Assembly (NCBI GenBank): GCA_903884915.1
Contig: CAISGS010000002.1
Span: 1 to 14,076, forward strand
From: an uncultured Caulobacteraceae bacterium
GTDB taxonomy: Bacteria; Pseudomonadota; Alphaproteobacteria; Caulobacterales; Caulobacteraceae
Length of the DNA stretch: 14,076 nucleotides
Direction: 5' to 3'
Below the pieces are notes generated by a model. It had not been told where the DNA came from. It saw nothing but the letters and a program-made list of their open reading frames with translations, and did no database searches. This document shows, in pieces, positions 6,731 to 14,076 of this stretch; the first letter of the stretch is position 1; the number at the start of each line of letters is the position of its first letter. The position numbers were made by a program, and so were the translations under genes.

Positions 6731-7140
6731 CCCAGCGTGCCCTTGGTCTTGATGTTCAACTGACCGGCTAGGCCCGCGTCACGGTGTTTGGCGATCTCTT
6801 GATAGTCTGGGCTCTGGACCATCTCCTGCATCGCGGCGAGTGAAGGGTATTCCGCCAGAGCGATCATGTCCCAGAGCTCTTCGACCTCGCCCAGCATCAG
6901 CCCTGTCACCGGTCCCGAATAGCCCGGCGTTCCGCCGACCTTGATAATATGGTGCCGCACCTTGCGGCCATAGCGCAGATAGGCCTCAAAGCCCGAAATA
7001 TCAGCGTCGGACCCATCGGCATAGTCCGCCTTGGGCTTGAACTTCAACAGATTGACCATGACGAAGGGACCGTCTTCCGGCGTGCTGAAAAAGGCCTTGG
7101 CCTGTTCCGCAGTTGGGTGAACGAGATTGTTGAATTGCAT
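6727..7140 (-). CDS. DUF1330-like small protein
   Basis: This is a 137-residue protein of the dimeric alpha/beta-barrel type, close to DUF1330/EthD-like small proteins. Supporting stretches are DGPFVMVNLLKFKPKADY (23-40), FEAYLRYGRKV (51-61), WDMIALAEYPSLAAMQEMV (90-108) and SPDYQEIAKHRDAGL (110-124). The pattern 'MVNLLKFK ... Y.SLAAM ... SPDYQ ... HR.AGL' is typical of this group. Its molecular role is unknown; relatives sit in catabolic operons. I chose the ATG at 7140 because GGAG lies nine bases upstream, while in-frame ATGs further up (7149, 7182) have poor sites. It is first in a two-gene unit and overlaps the isomerase start by four bases. Confidence 0.82.
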   Translation of the reverse strand: MQFNNLVHPTAEQAKAFFSTPEDGPFVMVNLLKFKPKADYADGSDADISGFEAYLRYGRKVRHHIIKVGGTPGYSGPVTGLMLGEVEELWDMIALAEYPSLAAMQEMVQSPDYQEIAKHRDAGLAGQLNIKTKGTLG

Positions 7141-7298
7141 GGAAGCCATCTCCGAAAGGGACCGCATGGGTCCCATTATCAATTGGCACCCATAACGTCA
7201 TATGGCCCACGGAGGGTCAATCGGTCTCAAACAGGGTTAATTCAATTTTAGCGCGGGGCACCCATACAAGGAGACACTAAAGTAAAGGTCCGCCGCTC

Positions 7299-8918
7299 AT
7301 GCCCAAATCATTGCTGGACCGCGCCCATCAGGCCCTCGCCGACCAGAACTCCGCCTTGGCAGAACGGATCGCGCGGCAAGCGACTGAACGGTTTCCTAAG
7401 GCCAGCGCCGCGTGGCGGACCCTCGGCCTGATCCTGCAAGAGACCGGACGCACCCTTGAGGCCTTTGAGGCCTATGAACGGGCGCTTGGCCTCAACCCCA
7501 ATGATGTCGATATTGCGCTGGCCCTGTCGCACGCAGCATCGCGACTGGGCATGAAGGATGAGGCTCTCGCCCTTGCCAGCTATTTTGTGCAGACGCGACC
7601 GGGAGATTTTGCCGGGATCAGTGCGCAGTGCTCAGCCCTCTTGGCCCTCGGCCGGGCGCAAGAGGCCCACGACCTCGCCGTTCAGGCCCTCGGTGAAGCG
7701 CCGCAAGAGGCGGAACGCTGGCAGTTGGCGGGCAAGACAGCCCGGGCCAGCGGCGGGCTCGAACAGGCCGCGCAAGCCTTGCAAGAGGCGCTGCGCCTGA
7801 AGCCCAAGGATCCGCGCATTCAGTATGATCTGGCCTGGACCTTGGCCGACATGGGCGATCTGAAGCCCGCGCTGGACGAGGTCGAGCAGGCCCTCGCCCA
7901 GCCGCTTGATTCCGAGACCCGCGCCACAGCCGCCTTCTTGCGGGCCACGATCCTTCTGGCCAAGGGTGACCTGAAGGCGGGGTGGAGCGCCTATCAGGTG
8001 CGGCACGATCTGGCCCTGCCCAGCGCAGCGGTCTTCGATCTGGAGCTTCCGCGATGGGATGGGCAGTCCGACCTCGCAGGCCGCGCCTTGGTCGTAATGG
8101 CCGAACAGGGCCTTGGCGACGAGATTGCCTTTATGGGCATGATCCCCGACCTGCTGGAACAGCTCGGCCCCACTAGTCAGTTAACCCTCTGTGCGGACCA
8201 GCGGCTCAAGGGCTTGATCGAGCGCAGTTGGCCGACCGTGAAGGCTGTTGGCCATCAGACCCAAGCTCAGCTCGCGCGCCGCCATCGCTCGCCCAGCCAG
8301 CCGGTGGAAGGCGACCTCTGGCTGCCCCTCGGCGACCTCCTGTCGCTGCTACGCTCCAGCATCGCCGATTTCGAACGTCCTGCAGGTTTTCTAAAACCGG
8401 ACCGTGACAAGGTCGCGCATTGGAGCGCTTGGCTCAAGACCCTGCCCGAGGGGACCAAGACCGGAGTGACCTGGCGCAGTCACAAGATGGGCGACGAACG
8501 GGGCCGCAACTTCGCCCCCCTCAGCGCTTGGGAACCGATCTTCACCAAGCCCGGTCTGACCTTCGTTAATCTGCAATATGGCGACACGACCGACGAATGC
8601 GCCCAGATCGCCGCGCAGTTTGGCGTAATCGTCCATCAGCCCCCCGACCTAGACCTATTCAATGATCTGGAAGGCCTCGCCGCCCTATCGGCCGCGCTCG
8701 ACATCGGGATTGGCTTTTCCAACGCCAGCACAAACCTTTTGGGCGCCGTCGGCACGCCCCTGCACCTTCTCACCCCGCCAGCCTCTTGGCCCGCCCTCGG
8801 TCAGAGCCGCTATCCTTGGTATCCGGGCACTCAGGTGCATGAGGCTCAGACCTATGGGGATTGGGACAGTCTGATGGCTCAGGCAGCTTCAGCTCTAGAA
8901 CCAACAACAAAGACATGA
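7299..8918 (+). CDS. TPR protein with glycosyltransferase-like C-terminal domain
   Basis: This 539-residue protein has an N-terminal tetratricopeptide region (about 1-235). Clear repeats include AAWRTLGLILQETGRTLEAF (38-57), ALALASYFVQTRPGDF (89-104), RWQLAGKTARASGGLEQAAQ (140-159) and RIQYDLAWTLADMGDLKPAL (173-192). The C-terminal half resembles GT-B-like TPR proteins such as FlbA of Caulobacter: AEQGLGDEIAFMGMIPDLL (268-286), GVTWRSHKMGDERGRNFAPL (389-408) and NLLGAVGTPLHLLTP (479-493). Family members are linked to flagellin or envelope glycosylation, but no flagellar gene is present and catalysis is unproven. It opens the plus-strand operon; AAAGG at about 7283-7287 is a distant ribosome site. 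No signal peptide is seen, so it is likely cytoplasmic. Confidence 0.87.
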   Translation: MPKSLLDRAHQALADQNSALAERIARQATERFPKASAAWRTLGLILQETGRTLEAFEAYERALGLNPNDVDIALALSHAASRLGMKDEALALASYFVQTRPGDFAGISAQCSALLALGRAQEAHDLAVQALGEAPQEAERWQLAGKTARASGGLEQAAQALQEALRLKPKDPRIQYDLAWTLADMGDLKPALDEVEQALAQPLDSETRATAAFLRATILLAKGDLKAGWSAYQVRHDLALPSAAVFDLELPRWDGQSDLAGRALVVMAEQGLGDEIAFMGMIPDLLEQLGPTSQLTLCADQRLKGLIERSWPTVKAVGHQTQAQLARRHRSPSQPVEGDLWLPLGDLLSLLRSSIADFERPAGFLKPDRDKVAHWSAWLKTLPEGTKTGVTWRSHKMGDERGRNFAPLSAWEPIFTKPGLTFVNLQYGDTTDECAQIAAQFGVIVHQPPDLDLFNDLEGLAALSAALDIGIGFSNASTNLLGAVGTPLHLLTPPASWPALGQSRYPWYPGTQVHEAQTYGDWDSLMAQAASALEPTTKT

Positions 8919-8981
8919 CACCCAAGGTGCCAACGCATACGATCTATCGATATGCAAACTGGGCTTTGATCCGGAGCGTTT

Positions 8982-8987
8982 GGAGAG
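8982..8987 (+). promoter_or_regulatory. Ribosome binding site supporting a TTG start
   Basis: GGAGAG lies seven bases before the TTG at 8995 and is the only well-placed Shine-Dalgarno for the small membrane protein, which has no in-frame ATG. The alternative TTG at 8980 has GGAG only three bases upstream, which is too close. Confidence 0.55.
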
Positions 8988-8994
8988 CGGAACC

Positions 8995-9189
8995 TTGCTT
9001 AAGATTGTTCAGGGATTTTTGGGGTTACTTCCTCTCTGGTTTGGGATCGGCTTCATTGCGCCGCTGACGGCTGAGATAATCAAGGCCTTTGGCTGGCAAG
9101 CGAACCTGCCCGTCTCGCCGCTGGTTGTGGGACTGATCCTTGGCATTGCGTGGGGTGGATCGACCGTTGTGCGGGGGCGCTGGATATGA
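8995..9189 (+). CDS. Small two-helix membrane protein, function unknown
   Basis: This frame encodes 64 residues from the TTG at 8995. It has a first hydrophobic stretch at about 5-25 (VQGFLGLLPLWFGIGFIAPL) and a second at about 41-58 (PLVVGLILGIAWGGSTVV), ending RGRWI. The stop overlaps the next ATG as ATGA, which strongly suggests translational coupling to the desaturase gene and supports this being real. The frame is open further upstream to a TAG at 8896 and reads protein-like (AYDLSICKLGFDPERLESG), but contains no ATG or GTG. Either a TTG start (8995 or 8980) is used, or an ATG start was lost by a frameshift. I do not recognise a named family. A small partner or anchor of the desaturase is an inference from context. 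Confidence 0.7.
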   Translation: MLKIVQGFLGLLPLWFGIGFIAPLTAEIIKAFGWQANLPVSPLVVGLILGIAWGGSTVVRGRWI

Positions 9190-10076
9190 GCGCGGCAATC
9201 CCCCTTCCCGACCTGAACGGTTTGGACAGCAAGGCCCTGATGAGGCTGGAGAGCGAAATCGCCGAGCAGTTTATGGGCGGTGTGCCTTGGGGTTCTGTGA
9301 CCTGGGCTCTTAGTAATCTGGCGGTCTGGCTGGCCCTTTGGCCCCTTACCTTTATGCACATCCTGCCCCTATGGGCGGCCTTCCCAATCGCGACGGCCTG
9401 CGTGGCCTTAGGCTATCTGCCGTCTCATGAGGCCCAGCACGACATTATTGCCCGGCCCGGGACGCGGCTGAGGTGGCTGAACCAGTTGATCGGGCATGTC
9501 TCGACCATTCCTTTGCTGCTGCCCTACAGCGTCGCAAAGCTGACCCATATGGAGCACCACAAGCACACCAACCATCCAGAGCTTGACCCGGATATCCACA
9601 CCAAGGCGGAAAACAGCCTGCAGTTCTTGATCAACTCCATCGCCAGCCGTCAGCCCAATGGACGGGGCAACCGTTCCTATAGTGAGACGCTGGCCCGGCT
9701 CGGCACACCGGACGCCATGCGGGCGCAGCTTGAAGCCTTGGCCATGCAGTTGGCCTATCTGGCGATCCTGTTTACAGCCGCCTGGACCGGTCATGCGATT
9801 GAAGCGGCGCTGCTCTGGTGGCTGCCCAAACATCTGGCCCAGACCTATATTGGCTATTACCTCTCGTGGGCGCCACACCATCCCGCCAAGGAGACCGGCC
9901 GCTATCGCGACACCCGAGCCTTTAAGAGCCTTATCGGAAATATCGGTTCCATGGGGATGCAGTTCCACATCATCCACCACCTGCACCCGCGCATCCCGCT
10001 GATGCGCACGCCCAAGGCCTATTGGGCCCTGCGCCCAATCCTCGAGGCTCGCAAATGCGATCTGAGCGGCCTCTAA
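9186..10076 (+). CDS. Membrane fatty-acid desaturase/carotenoid-hydroxylase-type di-iron enzyme
   Basis: This 296-residue integral membrane protein of the fatty-acid desaturase superfamily (PF00487) has the three histidine boxes: HEAQHD (81-86), HMEHHKHTNH (121-130) and HIIHHLHPRIP (261-271), with APHHP (229-233) before the last. Hydrophobic segments lie at about 38-58, 62-78, 100-115 and 185-228. Such enzymes use a di-iron centre, O2 and an electron donor to desaturate or hydroxylate lipids or carotenoids. No electron-donor domain is fused and none is encoded nearby. The start at 9186 (MSAAIPLPDLNG) is chosen because it overlaps the previous stop as ATGA; an in-frame ATG at 9150 would add 12 residues. 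The last box (HLHPRIPLMRTPKAY) is compatible with both fatty-acid desaturases and CrtR-like hydroxylases, so the substrate is open. Confidence 0.9.
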   Translation: MSAAIPLPDLNGLDSKALMRLESEIAEQFMGGVPWGSVTWALSNLAVWLALWPLTFMHILPLWAAFPIATACVALGYLPSHEAQHDIIARPGTRLRWLNQLIGHVSTIPLLLPYSVAKLTHMEHHKHTNHPELDPDIHTKAENSLQFLINSIASRQPNGRGNRSYSETLARLGTPDAMRAQLEALAMQLAYLAILFTAAWTGHAIEAALLWWLPKHLAQTYIGYYLSWAPHHPAKETGRYRDTRAFKSLIGNIGSMGMQFHIIHHLHPRIPLMRTPKAYWALRPILEARKCDLSGL

Positions 10077-10107
10077 TCCTCCTTTTACCATACGGAAAGA
10101 CTGAACC

Positions 10108-10425
10108 ATGAGCCAAGACACCACCGCCGTCTTTGTCGTCGCCAACCTCGAGGTCAATGACCCGGTCGGCTATCGCAACTATGAAAAGGGCTTCTTTCCC
10201 CTGCTCAAGCGCCATGGCGGCGAGTTGCTGACCTTTGACGATAAGCCCACCACCTTTGAAGGTATCTCACCGCGTCCGGGCCGGGTGATTATCCTGAAGT
10301 TCCCGTCAGAGACCGCCGCGACCGCTTGGTATAATGACGCCGATTATCAGGCCCTGTCGGAACATCGCCGGGGCGCGACAACCCTGCAGTTCTTGACCAT
10401 GGTACGCGGATTGCCGCCGCGCTAA
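10108..10425 (+). CDS. DUF1330 domain protein
   Basis: This 105-residue protein has the compact DUF1330 fold (dimeric alpha/beta barrel). The N-terminal strand is AVFVVANLEVNDPVGYRNYE (7-26). FFPLLKRHGGELLTFDD (29-45), GRVIILKFPSETAATAWYND (58-77) and YQALSEHRRGATTLQFLTMV (79-98) follow the family pattern of HGG, a second strand with F.S...A..WY and Y......R. GGAAAG is suitably placed upstream of the ATG. It lies 31 bases after the desaturase stop, so it is probably cotranscribed. Biochemical function is unknown. It is the second DUF1330-like protein of the locus, clearly divergent from the one at 6727-7140. Confidence 0.9.
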   Translation: MSQDTTAVFVVANLEVNDPVGYRNYEKGFFPLLKRHGGELLTFDDKPTTFEGISPRPGRVIILKFPSETAATAWYNDADYQALSEHRRGATTLQFLTMVRGLPPR

Positions 10426-10464
10426 GCTGCGCATCTGTTGAAAACGGATTTAAGGACCCGGCCC

Positions 10465-11772
10465 ATGCTCAAAGACCAAACCGGCCTTTTGATGTCGGGC
10501 TCCGAAGAGGCTGTGGCCCATTATAACCGGGCGATTGGCCACCTCTTGGCCTTTCAGCCCGAAGTGGTTGCTCAGACCGAAGCCGCGCGGGCGGCCGATC
10601 CAAGCTGTGTCATGGCTCAGGCCTTGCGAGCCTATCTGGGGCTGATGTCGAGCGAATATCCTGACGCCGTCAATGCTGCGCGCTTTGTGAAGGGGCTGAC
10701 CTCGACCGACGCGCGTGAGGCAGGCCATCTCAGCGCCATCGGCCAATGGATCGCCGGAGATTGGCACGGGGCGAGCCGGACGCTGGATCAGTTGCTCAGC
10801 CTCTATCCGCGCGATATTTTGGCCCTCTCGGTCGGCCATCAGCTCGACTTCTTCCTCGGCGAAGCGGGCAATCTGAGGGGCCGTATCACGCGCGCCCTGC
10901 CACACTGGGACCCAGACCATCACCTCTATGGCTATCTGCTAGGCATGCAGGCCTTCGGGCTGGAAGAGTGCGGACAGTATGGGGCGGCGGAAAAGGCTGG
11001 ACGGGCCGCGATCGCCCATCATGCGGATAATGTCTGGGCCATCCACGCGGTGGGCCATACCTATGAGATGCGCGGGCTCTTCCAAGAGGGAATCACCTTT
11101 CTCGACAGCCAAAGCGCGTCATGGACGACCAGCAACTTCCTCAAGGTCCATACGAGCTGGCACAAGGCGATTTTCGCGCTCGAACAGCAGGACTATGGCG
11201 CAGCCTTGGCCATCTGTGATGAGACCCTGAGTTTCGACCAGTCGCTGCGCACTGCCCTAGAGATGGCCGATGCCGGCAGCCTGCTGTGGCGCGTCCATCT
11301 GGACGAGGTCGATGTTGGAACGCGGTGGGAGCCCTTGGCCGAGGCTTGGGCAAGCAAGGACCCGACCTGCTGGTACGTCTTCAATGATCTGCACGCGATC
11401 TTGGCGATGGTTGGCGCCGGTCGGCAGGCTGAGGCCGAGGCGATCGTGACACGGATGGAGAGCGCGATCCTCAGCCCAGAGCGTCTTGTCAGCAACGGTC
11501 TGGCCATGGCCTCCGCGGGCCTACCTGCGGCTCAGGCCCTCACCGCCTTTGGTCGAGGCGACTATGGGCGGACGGTCTCGATCATGGCACCGATCCGCCA
11601 TCAACTGTCGATCTTTGGCGGCAGCCACGCCCAGCGCGATGTGTTCCAGCGCACCCTCTTGGTCGCCGCGCGACGTGCAGGGCAGACCGGCTTTGCTGAG
11701 ATCCTGTGTCAAGAACGGCTAGAGGCACGCCCCGCCAGCGTCTGGGCCGCTGCCCAAAGAGGGCTCCTGTAG
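10465..11772 (+). CDS. TTC38-like tetratricopeptide repeat protein
   Basis: This 435-residue helical-repeat protein resembles the tetratricopeptide repeat protein 38 (TTC38) family, shared between bacteria and animals and of unknown biochemical role. Diagnostic stretches are WAIHAVGHTYEMRGLFQEGI (191-210), VHTSWHKAIFALEQQDYGAA (228-247), FNDLHAILAMVGAGRQAEAE (306-325) and FGGSHAQRDVFQRTLL (384-399). Conserved His residues in these segments (H194, H198, H233, H310, H388) recur across the family and could bind a ligand or metal. No signal peptide or membrane helix is seen. I use the ATG at 10465, which has AAGGA about eight bases upstream, rather than the TTG at 10438. It is last in the plus-strand operon, 39 bases after the DUF1330 gene, and converges on the kinase gene with only 13 bases between the stops. 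Confidence 0.88.
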   Translation: MLKDQTGLLMSGSEEAVAHYNRAIGHLLAFQPEVVAQTEAARAADPSCVMAQALRAYLGLMSSEYPDAVNAARFVKGLTSTDAREAGHLSAIGQWIAGDWHGASRTLDQLLSLYPRDILALSVGHQLDFFLGEAGNLRGRITRALPHWDPDHHLYGYLLGMQAFGLEECGQYGAAEKAGRAAIAHHADNVWAIHAVGHTYEMRGLFQEGITFLDSQSASWTTSNFLKVHTSWHKAIFALEQQDYGAALAICDETLSFDQSLRTALEMADAGSLLWRVHLDEVDVGTRWEPLAEAWASKDPTCWYVFNDLHAILAMVGAGRQAEAEAIVTRMESAILSPERLVSNGLAMASAGLPAAQALTAFGRGDYGRTVSIMAPIRHQLSIFGGSHAQRDVFQRTLLVAARRAGQTGFAEILCQERLEARPASVWAAAQRGLL

Positions 11773-11785
11773 GTTCGGCTAACGG

Positions 11786-13417
11786 CTAGACCTCGGCCAT
11801 CTGCGGTTGGCTAGAGGCCATCTCATCAAGCACCTTGATCAGGACATTGGCGAGGGTATCGGCTTTGATGGGCTTTGAAACGATGCCGTTGATACCGGCG
11901 CTCTCATACTCACTCATATGATGGGTCATGGCGTTGGCGGTCACAGCGATGATCGGTGTCTGGGTCTTTCCGGTCGCTCGTTCCTGCTCACGAATGAACC
12001 GGCTGGCCTCCACGCCGCCCATAACCGGCATCTGCATGTCCATCAGGATAATGTCCCAGGTCTGGCGTTCCCACGCTTCGACTGCGAGCTTGCCATTGTC
12101 GACCACGGTCAGGGTAATGCCGAACTGCTCCATCAGGGTTCGAAGCACCAACTGATTGACCAGATTATCCTCGGCCGCCAGCACGCGCAGGCTCTGCACG
12201 ATCTCTTGCGAGGCGACCGGCTCATCATCATTGATGACCCGCAGCGTCTCGGTCGCGTCGCGCAAACGCGGAATCTGCAAGAAAGCCGTGAAGGTCGAGC
12301 CCTTGCCCAGTTCACTTTCTACCCGAATAGAGCCGCCCATCAACTTGGCCAGGTCCCGCGAAATACCCAGCCCTAGGCCGGTGCCGCCATAATGTCGATT
12401 AACGCTGGCATCGGCCTGAACAAAGGGATCGAACACCCTGTCCAGACGATCATTGGCAATACCGATGCCGGTGTCCAACACCGAGATTTCGAGCCCCCCG
12501 TCGACCAATCTGGCCGACAGGACGACACGGCCCTCTTGGGTAAATTTCAGCGCATTGGAGAGGAAATTATAAGCCACCTGACGCACGCGGGTCGGGTCAC
12601 CCAAATAGATCCCGGCCGCTGGCTCAATATCTAGGATGAAGGAGAGCCCGGACTTATTGGCGATGGCCGTAAAGGCCGCATAGGCCCCGCTTAGGACCTC
12701 GCGAATATCGAATTCGATGGATTCCAGCGACATCTTGCCTGCTTCGATCCGGGAAATATCAAGCAGGTCATTCAAGATCGCCAGCAGGGCGTCGCCGGAC
12801 TCCCGAACGATTTCTAGGCGCGAGCGCTGCTGTTCGGTTGGTGCATCTTTTAACAGAACATGGACCATGCCCAGAACGCCATTGAGCGGGGTTCGGATCT
12901 CATGGCTCATGACCGACAGGAAGGTGGATTTGGCTCGGTTCGCCGCCAAGGCCTCATCGCGCGCACGGGCGAGATTGGTCGCCAGATCCTTCATTTCCGA
13001 CATCAGGACCGTTTGCAGGCCCATCGAGGTGCCGATCGCCATCGACTGATCTGCTGACGAAAAGTCCGATGCGGAAAGGTCCAACTCACCCCACTTCTGG
13101 GCCGTCATCGCCGAATGGGCCATGCAGAACAGATAGCCCTGCGGCACCTCAAGGACCGATCCGACCAGATTGACCAGGCCATCCATCGACTTGAACTGAA
13201 GCGCACTTGAACGCCTAGCGGCGACCGCAGGATCGAAGCCCGACCTTGGGCGCTCAATTTTGAAACAGTCGGCCAGAGGCACACCCGCCACCGCATCTGG
13301 CAACAGTTTACGAAGCGAACGGCCGACAGATCTAAGAACCAGCTCCGGATCTGTTAGGACGTAACAGGGGAACAGGTTTTCAAGTTGGTTTGCAGAAAAT
13401 TGAAATTGATCGACCAT
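11786..13417 (-). CDS. H-NOX-associated hybrid histidine kinase
   Basis: This 543-residue cytoplasmic hybrid kinase is the partner of the H-NOX sensor encoded just upstream. Domains in order: HNOBA/PAS-like (about 8-105, including FPCYVLTDPEL and the FKIERPRSGFD stretch), a coiled-coil linker (about 140-165), HisKA with H172 in FLSVMSHEIRTPLNG (167-180 region), HATPase with NFLSNALKFT (284-293), DTGIG (315-319) and GGTGLGL (344-350), and a receiver domain at about 410-530 with E416/D417, D460 in LMDMQMP and K515. No membrane helix is present, as expected for a sensor fed by a soluble heme protein. H-NOX kinases of this type are inhibited by the NO-bound H-NOX, and phosphate moves from H172 to D460 and then to an HPt or regulator, which is not in this window. 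Its start is seven bases after the H-NOX stop, so the genes form an operon. Confidence 0.95.
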   Translation of the reverse strand: MVDQFQFSANQLENLFPCYVLTDPELVLRSVGRSLRKLLPDAVAGVPLADCFKIERPRSGFDPAVAARRSSALQFKSMDGLVNLVGSVLEVPQGYLFCMAHSAMTAQKWGELDLSASDFSSADQSMAIGTSMGLQTVLMSEMKDLATNLARARDEALAANRAKSTFLSVMSHEIRTPLNGVLGMVHVLLKDAPTEQQRSRLEIVRESGDALLAILNDLLDISRIEAGKMSLESIEFDIREVLSGAYAAFTAIANKSGLSFILDIEPAAGIYLGDPTRVRQVAYNFLSNALKFTQEGRVVLSARLVDGGLEISVLDTGIGIANDRLDRVFDPFVQADASVNRHYGGTGLGLGISRDLAKLMGGSIRVESELGKGSTFTAFLQIPRLRDATETLRVINDDEPVASQEIVQSLRVLAAEDNLVNQLVLRTLMEQFGITLTVVDNGKLAVEAWERQTWDIILMDMQMPVMGGVEASRFIREQERATGKTQTPIIAVTANAMTHHMSEYESAGINGIVSKPIKADTLANVLIKVLDEMASSQPQMAEV

Positions 13418-13424
13418 TGACCGG

Positions 13425-13964
13425 CTAGTGCGCCATCAGGATCGTAAAGATGCGCCCACCATCCGGCGCCTGTGCGTACACAACCTCGCCCTTGATCCCA
13501 AACCGGTCCATCAAACCCCTAAAAAGGCCACGAACGAAGTTCTCAAGGCCCGCGCGGTTGGAGAAATATTCGATTTCAATCCTGTGCTCGTCCTCTGCGA
13601 TGATCGAGAACTGAGGGAGGTCCGCATCCCGCATGGCGATCTGGATGCTGGCATGCATCCGGTCCAGATTGGCCAGTGCCTCCCCCAAAGACCGACCCAG
13701 AACGGTCATAACCGTTGCATAGGGACCGCTCCAAGCCGCAGCCACCCAATGTTCCCCAAAGGCGTGCAGCGTATCATCGACTGAGAGATTGGCGACTTCG
13801 GCCGCTGTCGTGATCAGTTTGAACGTCACCTCGTCGGGATAGGATTCCCCGCTGATGAACGAGGCATCGTCGAGTTCAGCGCGCTTGAGAATTTCGTCCC
13901 ACGCCGGTTGACCAAACTGGGTTAGCACCATGTCTCTTGCGGATCGATGGATCATACCAAACAT
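13425..13964 (-). CDS. H-NOX heme-based nitric oxide sensor
   Basis: This 179-residue H-NOX (HNOB) protein binds heme and senses NO. The N-terminus MFGMIHRSARDMVLTQFG is typical of the family. H104 (LDRMHASI) is the proximal heme ligand, P117 lies in the conserved LPQF element, and Y133-x-S135-x-R137 (YFSNR) holds the heme propionates. By eye the position matching the distal Tyr of O2-binding H-NOX proteins is Asn (N142), so it is probably an NO-selective type. Length is normal. It is the first gene of a pair with the HNOBA hybrid kinase. In related bacteria the pair controls biofilm, motility or quorum-sensing output. The leader between 13965 and about 14040 is AT-rich and should hold the promoter; I see no confident -10/-35 pair. 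Confidence 0.95.
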   Translation of the reverse strand: MFGMIHRSARDMVLTQFGQPAWDEILKRAELDDASFISGESYPDEVTFKLITTAAEVANLSVDDTLHAFGEHWVAAAWSGPYATVMTVLGRSLGEALANLDRMHASIQIAMRDADLPQFSIIAEDEHRIEIEYFSNRAGLENFVRGLFRGLMDRFGIKGEVVYAQAPDGGRIFTILMAH

Positions 13965-14076
13965 AACGACGCCCCCTGAATCTGGGGACTTTTTAACATA
14001 ATAACTAAAGCTATCAATGTTCAGATTAGCGGTTCTTTTTTCCGTGGCTAATTACCGACAGGCCCGGTTTTCGCTG

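Noticed and set aside
9408..10157. Long minus-strand frame antisense to the desaturase
   Set aside because: The plus strand carries all three His boxes and the operon overlaps; the antisense product is low-complexity and unrecognised.
10438..10464. TTG start for the TTC38-like protein
   Set aside because: The ATG at 10465 has AAGGA at good spacing, and that site would lie inside the extension.
13972..13988. CCCC-TGAATCT-GGGG hairpin near the H-NOX start as a regulatory switch
   Set aside because: The stem is only four strong pairs and no alternative pairing partner is visible; it is too weak to claim.
1..14076. tRNA, rRNA, CRISPR arrays, insertion sequences, integrases, toxin-antitoxin or defence genes
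   Set aside because: I looked on both strands and saw no cloverleaf, repeat-spacer arrays, transposase motifs or defence-type domains.

Overview
The window looks like chromosomal DNA from a GC-rich alphaproteobacterium. The evidence is the G/C-favoured codon use, the family mix (a TPR/glycosyltransferase-like protein of FlbA type, a TTC38-like TPR protein, a PF10118 protein beside a TetR regulator) and an H-NOX/hybrid-kinase pair. Genus cannot be fixed from the sequence. There are no RNA genes, insertion sequences, CRISPR arrays or phage genes.

Layout. (1) Bases 57-1597: a TetR-type regulator and a divergent PF10118 'metal-dependent hydrolase' share a promoter region with a small inverted repeat; the hydrolase ends at a strong intrinsic terminator. 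By eye the hydrolase carries a ferritin-like di-iron ligand pattern. (2) 1757-3292: a photolyase/cryptochrome-family flavoprotein with an unusual FAD-site motif and a C-terminal tail that resembles a sliding-clamp-binding peptide. (3) 3364-5040, minus strand: a membrane-anchored, formylglycine-type sulfatase. A Y-shaped hairpin lies between it and the photolyase. (4) 5041-5402: a non-coding region with a perfect 7-3-7 inverted repeat and a short orphan reading-frame tail. (5) 5403-7140: two thioredoxin-fold proteins that meet tail to tail with a 4-base overlap, a single-Cys DsbA-like protein (+) and an HCCA-isomerase/kappa-GST-like protein (-). The latter is translationally coupled to a DUF1330-like protein. 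(6) 7299-11772, plus strand: a probable five-gene operon of a TPR/glycosyltransferase-like protein, a small membrane protein (TTG start), a membrane desaturase/hydroxylase, a DUF1330 protein and a TTC38-like TPR protein. (7) 13964-11786, minus strand: an H-NOX heme sensor followed by its partner hybrid histidine kinase (HNOBA-HisKA-HATPase-REC).

The clearest functional unit is the H-NOX/kinase pair, which should convert NO binding into phosphotransfer to an unlinked partner. The genes from 5403 to 11772 look like an uncharacterised accessory metabolic locus (isomerase/GSH-type chemistry, membrane di-iron oxidation, small DUF1330 proteins); its substrate cannot be read from the sequence. Nothing here is a clear defence system or mobile element.
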